6,080 nt of DNA from Ramlibacter sp. (lineage in GTDB: Bacteria > Pseudomonadota > Gammaproteobacteria > Burkholderiales > Burkholderiaceae_C), in the NCBI GenBank assembly GCA_028292185.1, contig JAQGMT010000271.1:1-6080 (forward strand), in the 5' to 3' direction. Each line of letters begins with the position of its first letter. Position 1 is the first letter of the stretch. Position numbers and translations under genes: made by a program. Shown here piece after piece: positions 1 through 4,902 of the stretch. The notes under the pieces were generated by a model. The model saw only the letters and a program-made list of their open reading frames with translations, had not been told where the DNA came from and made no database searches.

Positions 1-117
1 GTCGTGCGGGCCGGGCGGCAACACTTGCGGCTTCGGCACGATCCCCCAACTGATGTAGTTGTTGAGCGTCGCACGCGACAGGCCGGTCTTTTCCAGGAGC
101 TCTTTACTGTTCAACAA
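1..117 (-). CDS. MerR-like helix-turn-helix protein, N-terminal part only
   Basis: Only the first 39 codons are inside the window; the rest lies beyond base 1. The peptide begins LLNSKELLEKTGLSRATLNN and continues with YISWGIVPKPQVLPPGPHD. The pattern (sK-E-LLEKTGLSRATLNNYI, then W-G-IVPKP) is that of the first helix-turn-helix of MerR-type DNA-binding domains, so a DNA-binding regulator is likely. What the missing C-terminal part senses or does cannot be told. Start: an in-frame TAA lies five codons upstream of the TTG at 115-117 and no ATG or GTG occurs in between, so the start is one of the two adjacent TTG codons (115-117 or 112-114). A well-formed promoter (146-174) and three palindromic repeats lie directly upstream, suggesting tight control, perhaps by its own product. 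The reading frame and domain type are fairly secure; the role is not. Confidence 0.75.
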   Translation of the reverse strand, partial: MLNSKELLEKTGLSRATLNNYISWGIVPKPQVLPPGPHD

Positions 118-130
118 GGGTGGGTTCTGT

Positions 131-174
131 TAGACGGTCCAATGAATGATGGACAGTTGTAAGTGGACTGTCAA
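131..174. repeat. Palindrome cluster 1 (three operator-like sites)
   Basis: Three copies of an 11-bp odd-centred palindrome T(A/G)GAC-N-GTC(T/C)A: TAGACGGTCCA at 131-141, TGGACAGTTGT at 150-160 (right arm degenerate) and TGGACTGTCAA at 164-174. Centres are 19 and 14 bp apart. They sit on the promoter of the MerR-like gene. The same motif recurs at 297-334. The likely reading is binding sites for a dimeric regulator, possibly the MerR-like protein itself; the binder is unknown. Confidence 0.6.
146..174 (-). promoter_or_regulatory. sigma70-type promoter of the MerR-like gene
   Basis: On the minus strand a perfect TTGACA (-35, bases 169-174) is followed after exactly 17 bp by CATCAT (-10, bases 146-151, four of six matches to TATAAT). 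It points at the TTG start at 117 with a leader of roughly 20-25 bases. Palindrome copies cover the -35 (164-174), the spacer and -10 edge (150-160) and the probable transcription start (131-141), an arrangement typical of repression. The promoter is inferred from sequence only. Confidence 0.6.
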
Positions 175-296
175 GTTACATTCCGCATTCGCGGGGCGCA
201 CGCAGCTAGAAAGCTACAGTTCGCTGGAGCGGCATTGCTTCCGTCAGCCGTTTATCGCCGGGACCAGGAAGGGGAATCGTCCTCCAAGCCCGTTAT

Positions 297-334
297 CTGT
301 CTAATTTGAATTAGACAGTCTAATGGACAGTCCA
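297..334. repeat. Palindrome cluster 2 with nested inverted repeats
   Basis: Three nested symmetries overlap. CTGTCTAATT (297-306) and AATTAGACAG (309-318) form a perfect 10-bp inverted repeat with a 2-base centre. ATTAGAC and GTCTAAT (310-324) form a perfect 7-bp palindrome around A317. TGGAC and GTCCA (324-334) form a perfect 5-bp palindrome around A329. The core units TAGACAGTCTA (312-322) and TGGACAGTCCA (324-334) share the consensus of cluster 1, about 150 bp away. This looks like a strong operator for a dimeric or cooperatively binding regulator, upstream of the PaiB-family gene. No T-tract follows, so it is not a terminator. Confidence 0.65.
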
Positions 335-382
335 ACCAGCGAAACGCAAGGCAACCGGTGTTGGGCGTCAGTCATCCAGGTC

Positions 383-411
383 TTGGGTGCGCACGCGCCG
401 CCGGGCACAAT
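383..411 (+). promoter_or_regulatory. Weak candidate promoter for the PaiB-family gene
   Basis: TTGGGT (383-388) and CACAAT (406-411) are separated by 17 bp, matching the sigma70 consensus at three and four of six positions. Transcription from here would begin at about 417-419, at the ATG at 418 itself, giving a leaderless message; no Shine-Dalgarno sequence precedes that ATG. The match is poor and may be chance. Confidence 0.2.
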
Positions 412-417
412 CCACCC

Positions 418-1059
418 ATGTACCAGCCGCCCCAATTCAGGTCGACGGATCGGGCCATTGCGGCCGAGGCGATGCGCGACAACCCGTTTGCGAGCCTGAT
501 CTCCACCGACGGCGCCGGCCTTCCATTCGTCACGCACCTGCCCTTGCACCTGGAGGAGCGGGACGGCTCCTTCTTCCTGTTGGGGCACTGTGCAAAGGCA
601 AATCCGCATTGGCGCTATCTGCAGGAGCGCCCCCAAGCCGTGGTGACTTTTCTCGGCCCGCATGCCTACATGTCGCCGCAGATCTACCCCGACCTGGCGC
701 GGGTACCCAGCTGGACCTACCTGGCCGTGCATTGCACCGTTTCCGCGCGGCTCATCCATGACGCGGCGGAGAAAGATGGTCTGCTGAAAAAGCTGATAGG
801 GGACCACGAGCCGGCGTACGCACAGCAGTGGCGCGGCCTCGGAGATGAGTTTGCCCAGAAGATGCTGGCCGGCATCGTGGCGTTCGAACTTCAGGTCGTC
901 GATTTGCAATGCAAACTGAAACTGAACCAGCACCGCCCGGAATCGCACGCCAAGATGAGGGCGATCTATGCCCAAGGCAATGAGAACGAGCGCCAGCTGG
1001 CGCGTTGGATGGACCGGCTGGGGTTGGGTGTCACAGCGCCCGCCGCCAAGGAGAACTAG
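418..1059 (+). CDS. PaiB-family FMN-binding protein (putative negative transcriptional regulator)
   Basis: 213 residues, close to the roughly 200-210 usual for this family, whose founder is the Bacillus PaiB regulator. Family landmarks are seen in order: the MYQPPQF start, the DNPFASLIS strand, the LLGHCAKANPHW segment (about 58-69), the FLGPHAYMSPQIYPD segment with the conserved GP-x-AY-x-SP core, VPSWTYLAVH, and near the C-terminus LQCKLKLNQHRP, the equivalent of the family's K-x-K-x-(S/N)QN/H motif. These proteins have a split-barrel FMN-binding fold. Whether this one regulates transcription or is a flavin enzyme is open. Start: the ATG at 418 gives the family N-terminus; a GTG at 358 would add 20 residues unlike the family. 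No Shine-Dalgarno is visible before 418. The stop is 3 bases from the next gene, so the two are co-transcribed. Confidence 0.88.
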   Translation: MYQPPQFRSTDRAIAAEAMRDNPFASLISTDGAGLPFVTHLPLHLEERDGSFFLLGHCAKANPHWRYLQERPQAVVTFLGPHAYMSPQIYPDLARVPSWTYLAVHCTVSARLIHDAAEKDGLLKKLIGDHEPAYAQQWRGLGDEFAQKMLAGIVAFELQVVDLQCKLKLNQHRPESHAKMRAIYAQGNENERQLARWMDRLGLGVTAPAAKEN

Positions 1060-1062
1060 CCA

Positions 1063-1293
1063 ATGAGAATCGTCTTCACCATGTTGAGCCTGCTGATCGT
1101 GGTGGCGGTGATCGGCATCCTGGCCAAGAAGCAGCTCGGGTCTATCGCCGCTGTCGCACCGGCCGCCGGTACCGCGGCACCATCATCTGGCATGGCGGCA
1201 CCCACGGGCACGCCGCAGCAGCAGGTGCAACAGTTCCGGCAAGCTGCGGAGAGCGCCATGCAGCAGGCGCGGCCCATGCCCGACGACAAGTGA
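1063..1293 (+). CDS. Small single-pass membrane protein of unknown function
   Basis: 76 residues; I do not recognise a family. Residues about 4-21 (from VFTMLSLLIV to GILA) form one hydrophobic helix after a short basic N-terminus, followed by KK; this is an uncleaved anchor with the rest likely facing the periplasm. The remainder is low-complexity Ala/Pro/Thr/Ser to about residue 47, then a Gln-rich helix (TPQQQVQQFRQAAESAMQQA). The start is well supported: AAGGAG at 1048-1053 lies 9 bases before the ATG, inside the end of the PaiB-family gene. Its TGA overlaps the GTG of the next gene as GTGA, making coupled translation likely. Codon use and packing support a real gene; the function is unknown. 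Confidence 0.72.
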   Translation: MRIVFTMLSLLIVVAVIGILAKKQLGSIAAVAPAAGTAAPSSGMAAPTGTPQQQVQQFRQAAESAMQQARPMPDDK

Positions 1294-2663
1294 ACGACCC
1301 CGAATTCATGAGCCTGGCCTTGGAGCAGGCTCGGTTGGCCGCGGCCGCCGGCGAGGTGCCGGTGGGCGCAGTGGTGGTGAAGGACGGGCAGGTAATCAGC
1401 GTGGGCCGCAATGCACCGGTTGCCAGCCACGATCCCACCGCGCATGCGGAAATCAACGCCTTGCGCGCTGCCGCCGCCACGCTGGGCAACTACCGTCTCG
1501 ATGGCTGCGAGCTGTACGTCACCCTCGAGCCCTGCGCCATGTGCAGTGGGGCGATGCTGCATGCGCGGCTCAATCGCGTGGTCTTTGGCGCGGCCGATCC
1601 GAAGACCGGTGCGGCCGGGTCGGTGGTGGATCTTTTCAGCCAGGCGCGCTTGAACCACCAGACCGCCGCGCTCGGCGGAGTGCTGGCCGACGAATGCGGC
1701 GCACTGCTCACCGAATTTTTCAGGACGCGCCGGCAGGAACTGCGTGTGGCGAATGCCCCATTGCGAGAGGACGCATTGAGGCCGGCCGATGCGCAGTTCG
1801 CCCAGGTCCTGGGTTATCCGTGGCAGCCGCATTACCTGCACGACCTGCCGGCCCTGGCTGGCCTGCGCATGCACTATCTGGACGAAGGCTCGGCGCAGGC
1901 GCCCCTCACCTGGGTTTGCCTGCACGGCAACCCCTCATGGAGTTATCTCTACCGCAAGATGATTCCGGTTTTCCTCGCCGCCGGCGACCGGGTGCTCGCG
2001 CCCGACTTGATCGGTTTCGGCAAGAGCGACAAACCCAAGAGGGAGACAGCCCATACGTTCACTTGGCACCGTCAGGTGCTGCTCGAATGGGTGGAGCGCC
2101 TGGACCTGCGCGACGTCGTGCTGGTGGTTCAGGACTGGGGCGGCCTGCTGGGCCTGACGCTGCCCATGGCCGCCCCGTGGCGCTATCGCGGCCTGCTCGC
2201 GATGAACACCACGCTCGCCACGGGCGATTCGCCTCTGAGCCCCGGCTTTCTCGCGTGGCGCGAGATGTGCGCGAGGAACCCCGAGTTCGACGTGGCTCGC
2301 CTCTTCGCCCGAGGCAATCCTCACTTGAGCGCGGCGCAATGCGCGGCTTACGCTGCGCCGTTCCCGGATCGAGGACATCGCGCCGCGCTGCGCGCCTTTC
2401 CGGCGATGGTGCCGGACCAGCCGGGCGCCGATGGTGCCGCCGTATCGCGCCAAGCGCGGGAGTTCTGGTCCAGCGAATGGCCGGGACAGACCATGATGGC
2501 CGTCGGAGCGCAGGACCCGGTACTGGGCCTGCCCGTGATGCAGGACTTGCGCGGGATCCTGCGCGGCTGCCCCGAGCCCGTGGTGATCGGGCAGGCCGGT
2601 CATTTCGTTCCGGAGCACGGTGAGCAGATCGCGCACGCCGCGGTGGGATACTTCGCACGGTGA
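1290..2663 (+). CDS. tadA: Fusion: tRNA adenosine(34) deaminase TadA + haloalkane dehalogenase (HLD-I type)
   Basis: One open frame of 457 residues holds two complete enzymes. Residues 1-152 are TadA, which converts A34 of tRNA-Arg(ACG) to inosine: GEVPVGAVVV, zinc and proton-shuttle motif H52-A-E54, zinc cysteines in P-C82-A-M-C85, and the usual FFRTRRQE end. Residues about 155-457 match haloalkane dehalogenases of the DhlA type, which hydrolyse carbon-halogen bonds to alcohol plus halide: H212-G-N-P-S-W oxyanion motif, nucleophile D282 in VVQDWGG, halide-binding W283 and W323, acid D409 in GAQDP and base H438 in AGHF. The D409-H438 spacing equals that of DhlA (260-289), while the cap is about 10 residues shorter. 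No stop separates the halves. GTG 1290 is chosen because it places the FMSLALEQA helix as in other TadA proteins; ATG 1308 is the alternative. Both ends overlap neighbours as GTGA. Substrate unknown. Confidence 0.9.
   Translation: MNDPEFMSLALEQARLAAAAGEVPVGAVVVKDGQVISVGRNAPVASHDPTAHAEINALRAAAATLGNYRLDGCELYVTLEPCAMCSGAMLHARLNRVVFGAADPKTGAAGSVVDLFSQARLNHQTAALGGVLADECGALLTEFFRTRRQELRVANAPLREDALRPADAQFAQVLGYPWQPHYLHDLPALAGLRMHYLDEGSAQAPLTWVCLHGNPSWSYLYRKMIPVFLAAGDRVLAPDLIGFGKSDKPKRETAHTFTWHRQVLLEWVERLDLRDVVLVVQDWGGLLGLTLPMAAPWRYRGLLAMNTTLATGDSPLSPGFLAWREMCARNPEFDVARLFARGNPHLSAAQCAAYAAPFPDRGHRAALRAFPAMVPDQPGADGAAVSRQAREFWSSEWPGQTMMAVGAQDPVLGLPVMQDLRGILRGCPEPVVIGQAGHFVPEHGEQIAHAAVGYFAR
1735..1748 (+). 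promoter_or_regulatory. Possible internal ribosome binding site and GTG start for the dehalogenase half
   Basis: AGGAA (1735-1739) lies 6 bases before an in-frame GTG (1746-1748, residue 153 of the fusion), exactly at the domain junction. Starting here would yield a free dehalogenase of 305 residues, near the 310 of DhlA. TTG 1761 and TTG 1776 are other in-frame options; 1761 would match the DhlA N-terminus to within one residue. This is suggestive only, since purine-rich runs are common. Confidence 0.3.
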
Positions 2664-3574
2664 CCAAACACATCTATGTTTTTTCGCCGTCGAGCGCGGT
2701 GCGCGACAAGTCGGTGATCCGGCGCGGCGTGGCGCGCCTGCGGGCCCTGGGCCATCAAGTTGAACTCGACCCAACGGTGTTCGCCACGCACATGCGCTTT
2801 GCCGGCGATGACCAGGCCCGCCTCGAGGCGATTCACCGCGCGGCCGCGAGCGGCGCGGACGTGGCGCTCATCACGCGCGGCGGCTACGGCTTGACGCGGC
2901 TGCTGCCCGCCATCAATTACAAGGCGATCGCCAAGGCGGTGGACCGTGGCATGCGCTTCGTTGGCCTCAGCGATTTCACGGCTTTTCAAAACGCGGTGCT
3001 GGCGCGAACCGGCGCCGTCACCTGGTCAGGCCCTGCCTTGGGCGAAGACTTCGGCGTCGAAGGCGAGCCCGACGAGATCATGCAAGCCTGTTTCGAAGAC
3101 CTGATCAGCGGACGCGGGGAGGGCGCCGGATGGCAGTTGCCGCGCAAGGAGGCGGCCGCCAAGCCGATCGCAATCAAGGGAGAGCTCTGGGGCGGGAATC
3201 TCGCCATCATGGCGTCATTAACCGGCACGCCCTGGTTGCCCAAGATCAAGGGCGGCGTCCTTTTCCTGGAAGACGTGCACGAGCATCCCTATCGCGTGGA
3301 ACGGATGCTCACCCAACTGCTTTATGCCGGAGTGCTGGGCCTGCAAAAGGCCATCCTGCTGGGACAGTTCACCAACTACAAACCGGTGCCGCACGACAAG
3401 GGGTTCAAGTTGCAGACGGTGGTGGATCGGTTGCGTGCGCAGATCAAGGCGCCTGTGCTGACCAACTTGCCGTTCGGTCATGTCGCGACGAAAGTGTGTT
3501 TGCCGGTTGGGGCCAAGGTGCATCTCGAAGTGGATGCCCGGGATGCCTTCCTGCTATGGGGGCACCGGCATTAG
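2660..3574 (+). CDS. ldcA: LD-carboxypeptidase (muramoyltetrapeptide carboxypeptidase, peptidase S66)
   Basis: 304 residues, the normal length for LdcA. The enzyme removes the terminal D-alanine from murein tetrapeptides in the cytoplasm during peptidoglycan recycling. Motifs in order: IYVFSPSS near the N-terminus, ITRGGYG (about 73-79), VGLSDFT with nucleophile S104, the GELWGGNLA core, FLEDVHEHPYR with E204, and LPFGHVATK with H274. Ser-His-Glu spacing agrees with the catalytic triad of the family. No signal peptide is seen, fitting a cytoplasmic enzyme. The GTG start at 2660 overlaps the previous stop as GTGA and leaves the conserved first strand at the very start, so it is preferred. This is the last gene of the rightward group. 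No convincing terminator follows before the convergent gene ending at 3603. Confidence 0.93.
   Translation: MTKHIYVFSPSSAVRDKSVIRRGVARLRALGHQVELDPTVFATHMRFAGDDQARLEAIHRAAASGADVALITRGGYGLTRLLPAINYKAIAKAVDRGMRFVGLSDFTAFQNAVLARTGAVTWSGPALGEDFGVEGEPDEIMQACFEDLISGRGEGAGWQLPRKEAAAKPIAIKGELWGGNLAIMASLTGTPWLPKIKGGVLFLEDVHEHPYRVERMLTQLLYAGVLGLQKAILLGQFTNYKPVPHDKGFKLQTVVDRLRAQIKAPVLTNLPFGHVATKVCLPVGAKVHLEVDARDAFLLWGHRH
3116..3123 (+). other. KOPS-like octamer pointing to dif
   Basis: GGGGAGGG matches the E. coli FtsK-orienting sequence GGGNAGGG and reads toward the dif site at 4169, the orientation expected left of dif. I found no exact copy in the opposite sense on either side. One short GC-rich match in 6 kb may be chance, and KOPS need not be identical in betaproteobacteria. 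Confidence 0.25.
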
Positions 3575-3602
3575 CGCAGCGGCCATGCGCCGCGCGAAGG
3601 CT

Positions 3603-3947
3603 TCAGCCGACGAGCGGACTCGAGCGCGAGCCGAGGCTGTTGGGCAGCAAGCCCTGGAACTGGCCGGTGAGCGAGGAAATTTTTTCCCGTGCGGTCACTT
3701 CTCCGTGAATGGCGGCGAGCACAGCCATCAGATCGCCGCGCAGATACCACAGGGACTGGACATCGTTCGCATAGCGAATGCGCCTGGTGATGTGCGGAAA
3801 CTGGGATGGGCCAGTTTCACCGAGGACCAGCAGCATGGATTCGCGGATGTCTTCAGTGCCGCTCTCCAGGATCGAGTCCGATGGAGCCACCGGGTTGCCC
3901 AACAGGCTGTAGATGCTGTTTCTGAGATTAGGTTTGAGCCAGCGCAT
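3603..3947 (-). CDS. Conserved-looking unknown protein, 114 residues
   Basis: No function recognised. The protein begins MRWLKPNLRNSIYSLLGNP and is predicted largely helical, with a middle segment (RRIRYANDVQSLWYLRGDLM) that I recall in unknown proteins of Comamonadaceae and relatives, and a C-terminal GQFQGLLPNSL. It has no signal peptide, membrane helix or metal motif. The start is supported by a minus-strand AGGGGGAA (3957-3964), 9 bases before the ATG at 3945-3947. It runs against the neighbouring ldcA, with stops 28 bp apart, and stands alone between ldcA and the dif site. A weak promoter candidate lies at 3994-4022. The long plus-strand frame over the same bases has no family-like content and begins inside ldcA, so the minus strand is preferred. 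Confidence 0.75.
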   Translation of the reverse strand: MRWLKPNLRNSIYSLLGNPVAPSDSILESGTEDIRESMLLVLGETGPSQFPHITRRIRYANDVQSLWYLRGDLMAVLAAIHGEVTAREKISSLTGQFQGLLPNSLGSRSSPLVG

Positions 3948-3993
3948 TGGGTTTTATTCCCCCTGATCAACAAATTTTGTGATCCTTGGTGCC

Positions 3994-4022
3994 AACTTAT
4001 TCCCGCACTCGTCAAAGGTCAA
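3994..4022 (-). promoter_or_regulatory. Candidate promoter of the 114-residue unknown gene
   Basis: On the minus strand TTGACC (4017-4022, five of six matches) is followed after 17 bp by TAAGTT (3994-3999, only three of six). Position is right for the gene starting at 3947, with a leader of about 40 bases. The weak -10 makes this tentative. Confidence 0.3.
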
Positions 4023-4032
4023 GCCTGAGGTG

Positions 4033-4065
4033 TGATCTTGTTCGCGAAAAATCGCAAATAGATCA
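4033..4065. repeat. Imperfect inverted repeat
   Basis: TGATCT (4033-4038) pairs with AGATCA (4060-4065), and inside it GCGA (4044-4047) pairs with TCGC (4052-4055) around an AAAA loop, with two further A-T pairs between. It could be a protein-binding site upstream of the gene starting at 3947 or part of the terminus region. It has no T-tract and a mispaired middle, so a terminator is unlikely. Confidence 0.35.
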
Positions 4066-4168
4066 ACGCGTTGGTATCGTTTTGTGAGAGAGCGGATGAG
4101 CTAAGGCTTTATGCTGAGCCTGCGGCCAGCGAATTGAGACTTTGTCCTGCCTGGTCCGCTTGGCTTAT

Positions 4169-4196
4169 ATTTTACATAATATACATCGTATAAAAT
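4169..4196 (-). other. dif: Chromosome dimer resolution site dif (XerC/XerD target)
   Basis: Read on the minus strand, the 28 bp split as ATTTTATACGA (XerC arm) + TGTATA (centre) + TTATGTAAAAT (XerD arm). Compared with E. coli dif as I remember it, the centre is identical, the XerD arm matches 10 of 11, and the XerC arm diverges (3 of 11), which is the arm that usually varies between species. The outer six bases of both arms are symmetric (ATTTTA/TAAAAT), as expected of a Xer site. It lies in an AT-rich gap between genes, and the genes on its right and most on its left are transcribed toward it. XerC and XerD act here, activated by FtsK, to resolve chromosome dimers at division. The identification rests on this match alone; a degraded or exogenous dif-like site is the alternative. 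Confidence 0.82.
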
Positions 4197-4242
4197 AGAA
4201 GATCGGATCGCGAGGGACCCCAGGGAGCTCATCAAACCCCAA

Positions 4243-4902
4243 TCACCATTTGCCTTTTTGCCGCCGCGACCTCACCGCAGCAGCAATGAACTCGGCGGAC
4301 TCATCACGGCTGACCCGCTTGGCAAAGTCGATCGCCGTCAAACCCAACTGGTTCTTCAGCAAGGGATCCGCGCCGGCGTCGAGCAGCAGCTTCACGGCCG
4401 AGGCCGGCCCGTACTGCGCGGCCATCATCAAAGGCGTCGTACCGTTGGGGGATTCCGCGTCGATGTACGCGTTCTCATCCAGCAACAGTTGCATGATTTC
4501 CAGGTGCCCGTTGGTCGCGGCGTAATGCAGCGGGGTCCAGCCCGGCTTGTTGACGTCCGCGTCGCGGGCGATGAGCTTCTTGACCAGATCGATATTCCCC
4601 CTCAGACAAGCCATCATCAAGGGGCTTTCGTCCTTGGGCGTCCTGATCTCCACGGTGGTGCGTGGCCAATCGACCAGCACGTTTGCGGCCTTCAGCGACT
4701 CATCGCGCACCGCCAGATACAGGCCAGGCAGCCCCGTAGGATCGAGGGTGTTGGGGTCGAAGCCACGGCTCAACAAGGAGCGCAAGCCGCTCGCGTCGTC
4801 GCGCTTGATGGCTGTGAAAAAGTCTTCGTACGAGCCTGCGTGTGCGATAGAAATCGCAGCAAAAACAAGGGCGCCTGCGATAACCCTAAAGTAATTTCTC
4901 AT
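4243..4902 (-). CDS. Secreted ankyrin-repeat protein
   Basis: 219 residues. Residues 1-22 are a Sec signal peptide (basic MRNYFR, hydrophobic VIAGALVFAAISIA, cleavage probably after AHA), so the mature protein is likely periplasmic. Then follow ankyrin repeats: degenerate ones at about 25-56 and 57-89, and clearer ones at about 91-119 (ESPLMMACLRGNIDLVKKLI), 121-152 (GWTPLHYAATNGHLEIMQLL), 154-185 (GTTPLMMAAQYGPASAVKLL) and 187-205, with a basic tail RSRRQKGKW. Ankyrin repeats bind other proteins; the partner is not evident. The ATG overlaps the tatD stop as ATGA and no strong Shine-Dalgarno precedes it, so translation probably depends on tatD. It is the last gene before dif; no clear terminator was found after it. 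Confidence 0.88.
   Translation of the reverse strand: MRNYFRVIAGALVFAAISIAHAGSYEDFFTAIKRDDASGLRSLLSRGFDPNTLDPTGLPGLYLAVRDESLKAANVLVDWPRTTVEIRTPKDESPLMMACLRGNIDLVKKLIARDADVNKPGWTPLHYAATNGHLEIMQLLLDENAYIDAESPNGTTPLMMAAQYGPASAVKLLLDAGADPLLKNQLGLTAIDFAKRVSRDESAEFIAAAVRSRRQKGKW

Larger units (their letters stand above)
118..417. other. Gene-free 300-bp region
   Basis: No reading frame here resembles a protein. The region separates the minus-strand MerR-like gene from the plus-strand PaiB-family gene, so it is a divergent control region. It holds the promoter and cluster 1 at its left end, cluster 2 at 297-334 and a weak candidate promoter for the plus-strand gene at 383-411. I see nothing recognisable in 181-296. 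Confidence 0.6.
3948..4242. other. AT-rich intergenic region around dif
   Basis: A 295-bp gap without a plausible gene, clearly richer in A and T than its surroundings, especially 4165-4200. It contains the start-site signals of the minus-strand gene at 3947, an inverted repeat at 4033-4065 and the dif site at 4169-4196. A weaker 5-bp stem (AGGCT 4104-4108 with AGCCT 4117-4121) is also present, without a T-tract. Confidence 0.6.

Noticed and set aside
297..318. Perfect 10-bp inverted repeat as a terminator or transposon end
   Set aside because: No T-tract follows, and no transposase or target-site duplication is present; overlap with the repeated operator-like motif explains it better.
358..417. 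GTG 358 as start of the PaiB-family gene
   Set aside because: It adds 20 residues unlike the family; MYQPPQF from ATG 418 is the normal beginning.
1005..1289. Upstream extension of the TadA frame, open back to 1005
   Set aside because: It overlaps the end of the PaiB-family gene and all of the 76-residue gene in another frame, and its peptide is unlike any TadA N-terminus. GTG 1290 fits the family.
1541..2623. 360-codon open frame on plus within the fusion gene
   Set aside because: Arg/Gly/Ala/Pro-rich shadow typical of GC-rich DNA; the overlapping frame has clear enzyme motifs.
1056..2774. Long minus-strand frames (1056-1925, 1935-2774)
   Set aside because: Antisense shadows of tadA-dehalogenase with no family-like content.
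3579..3593. GC stem (GCGGC, 5-base loop, GCCGC) after ldcA as a terminator
   Set aside because: Only 5 bp and no T-tract on either strand.
3480..4028. 182-codon plus-strand frame running past ldcA
   Set aside because: It starts inside ldcA and is antisense to the 114-residue gene, which has a better ribosome binding site and a more protein-like sequence.
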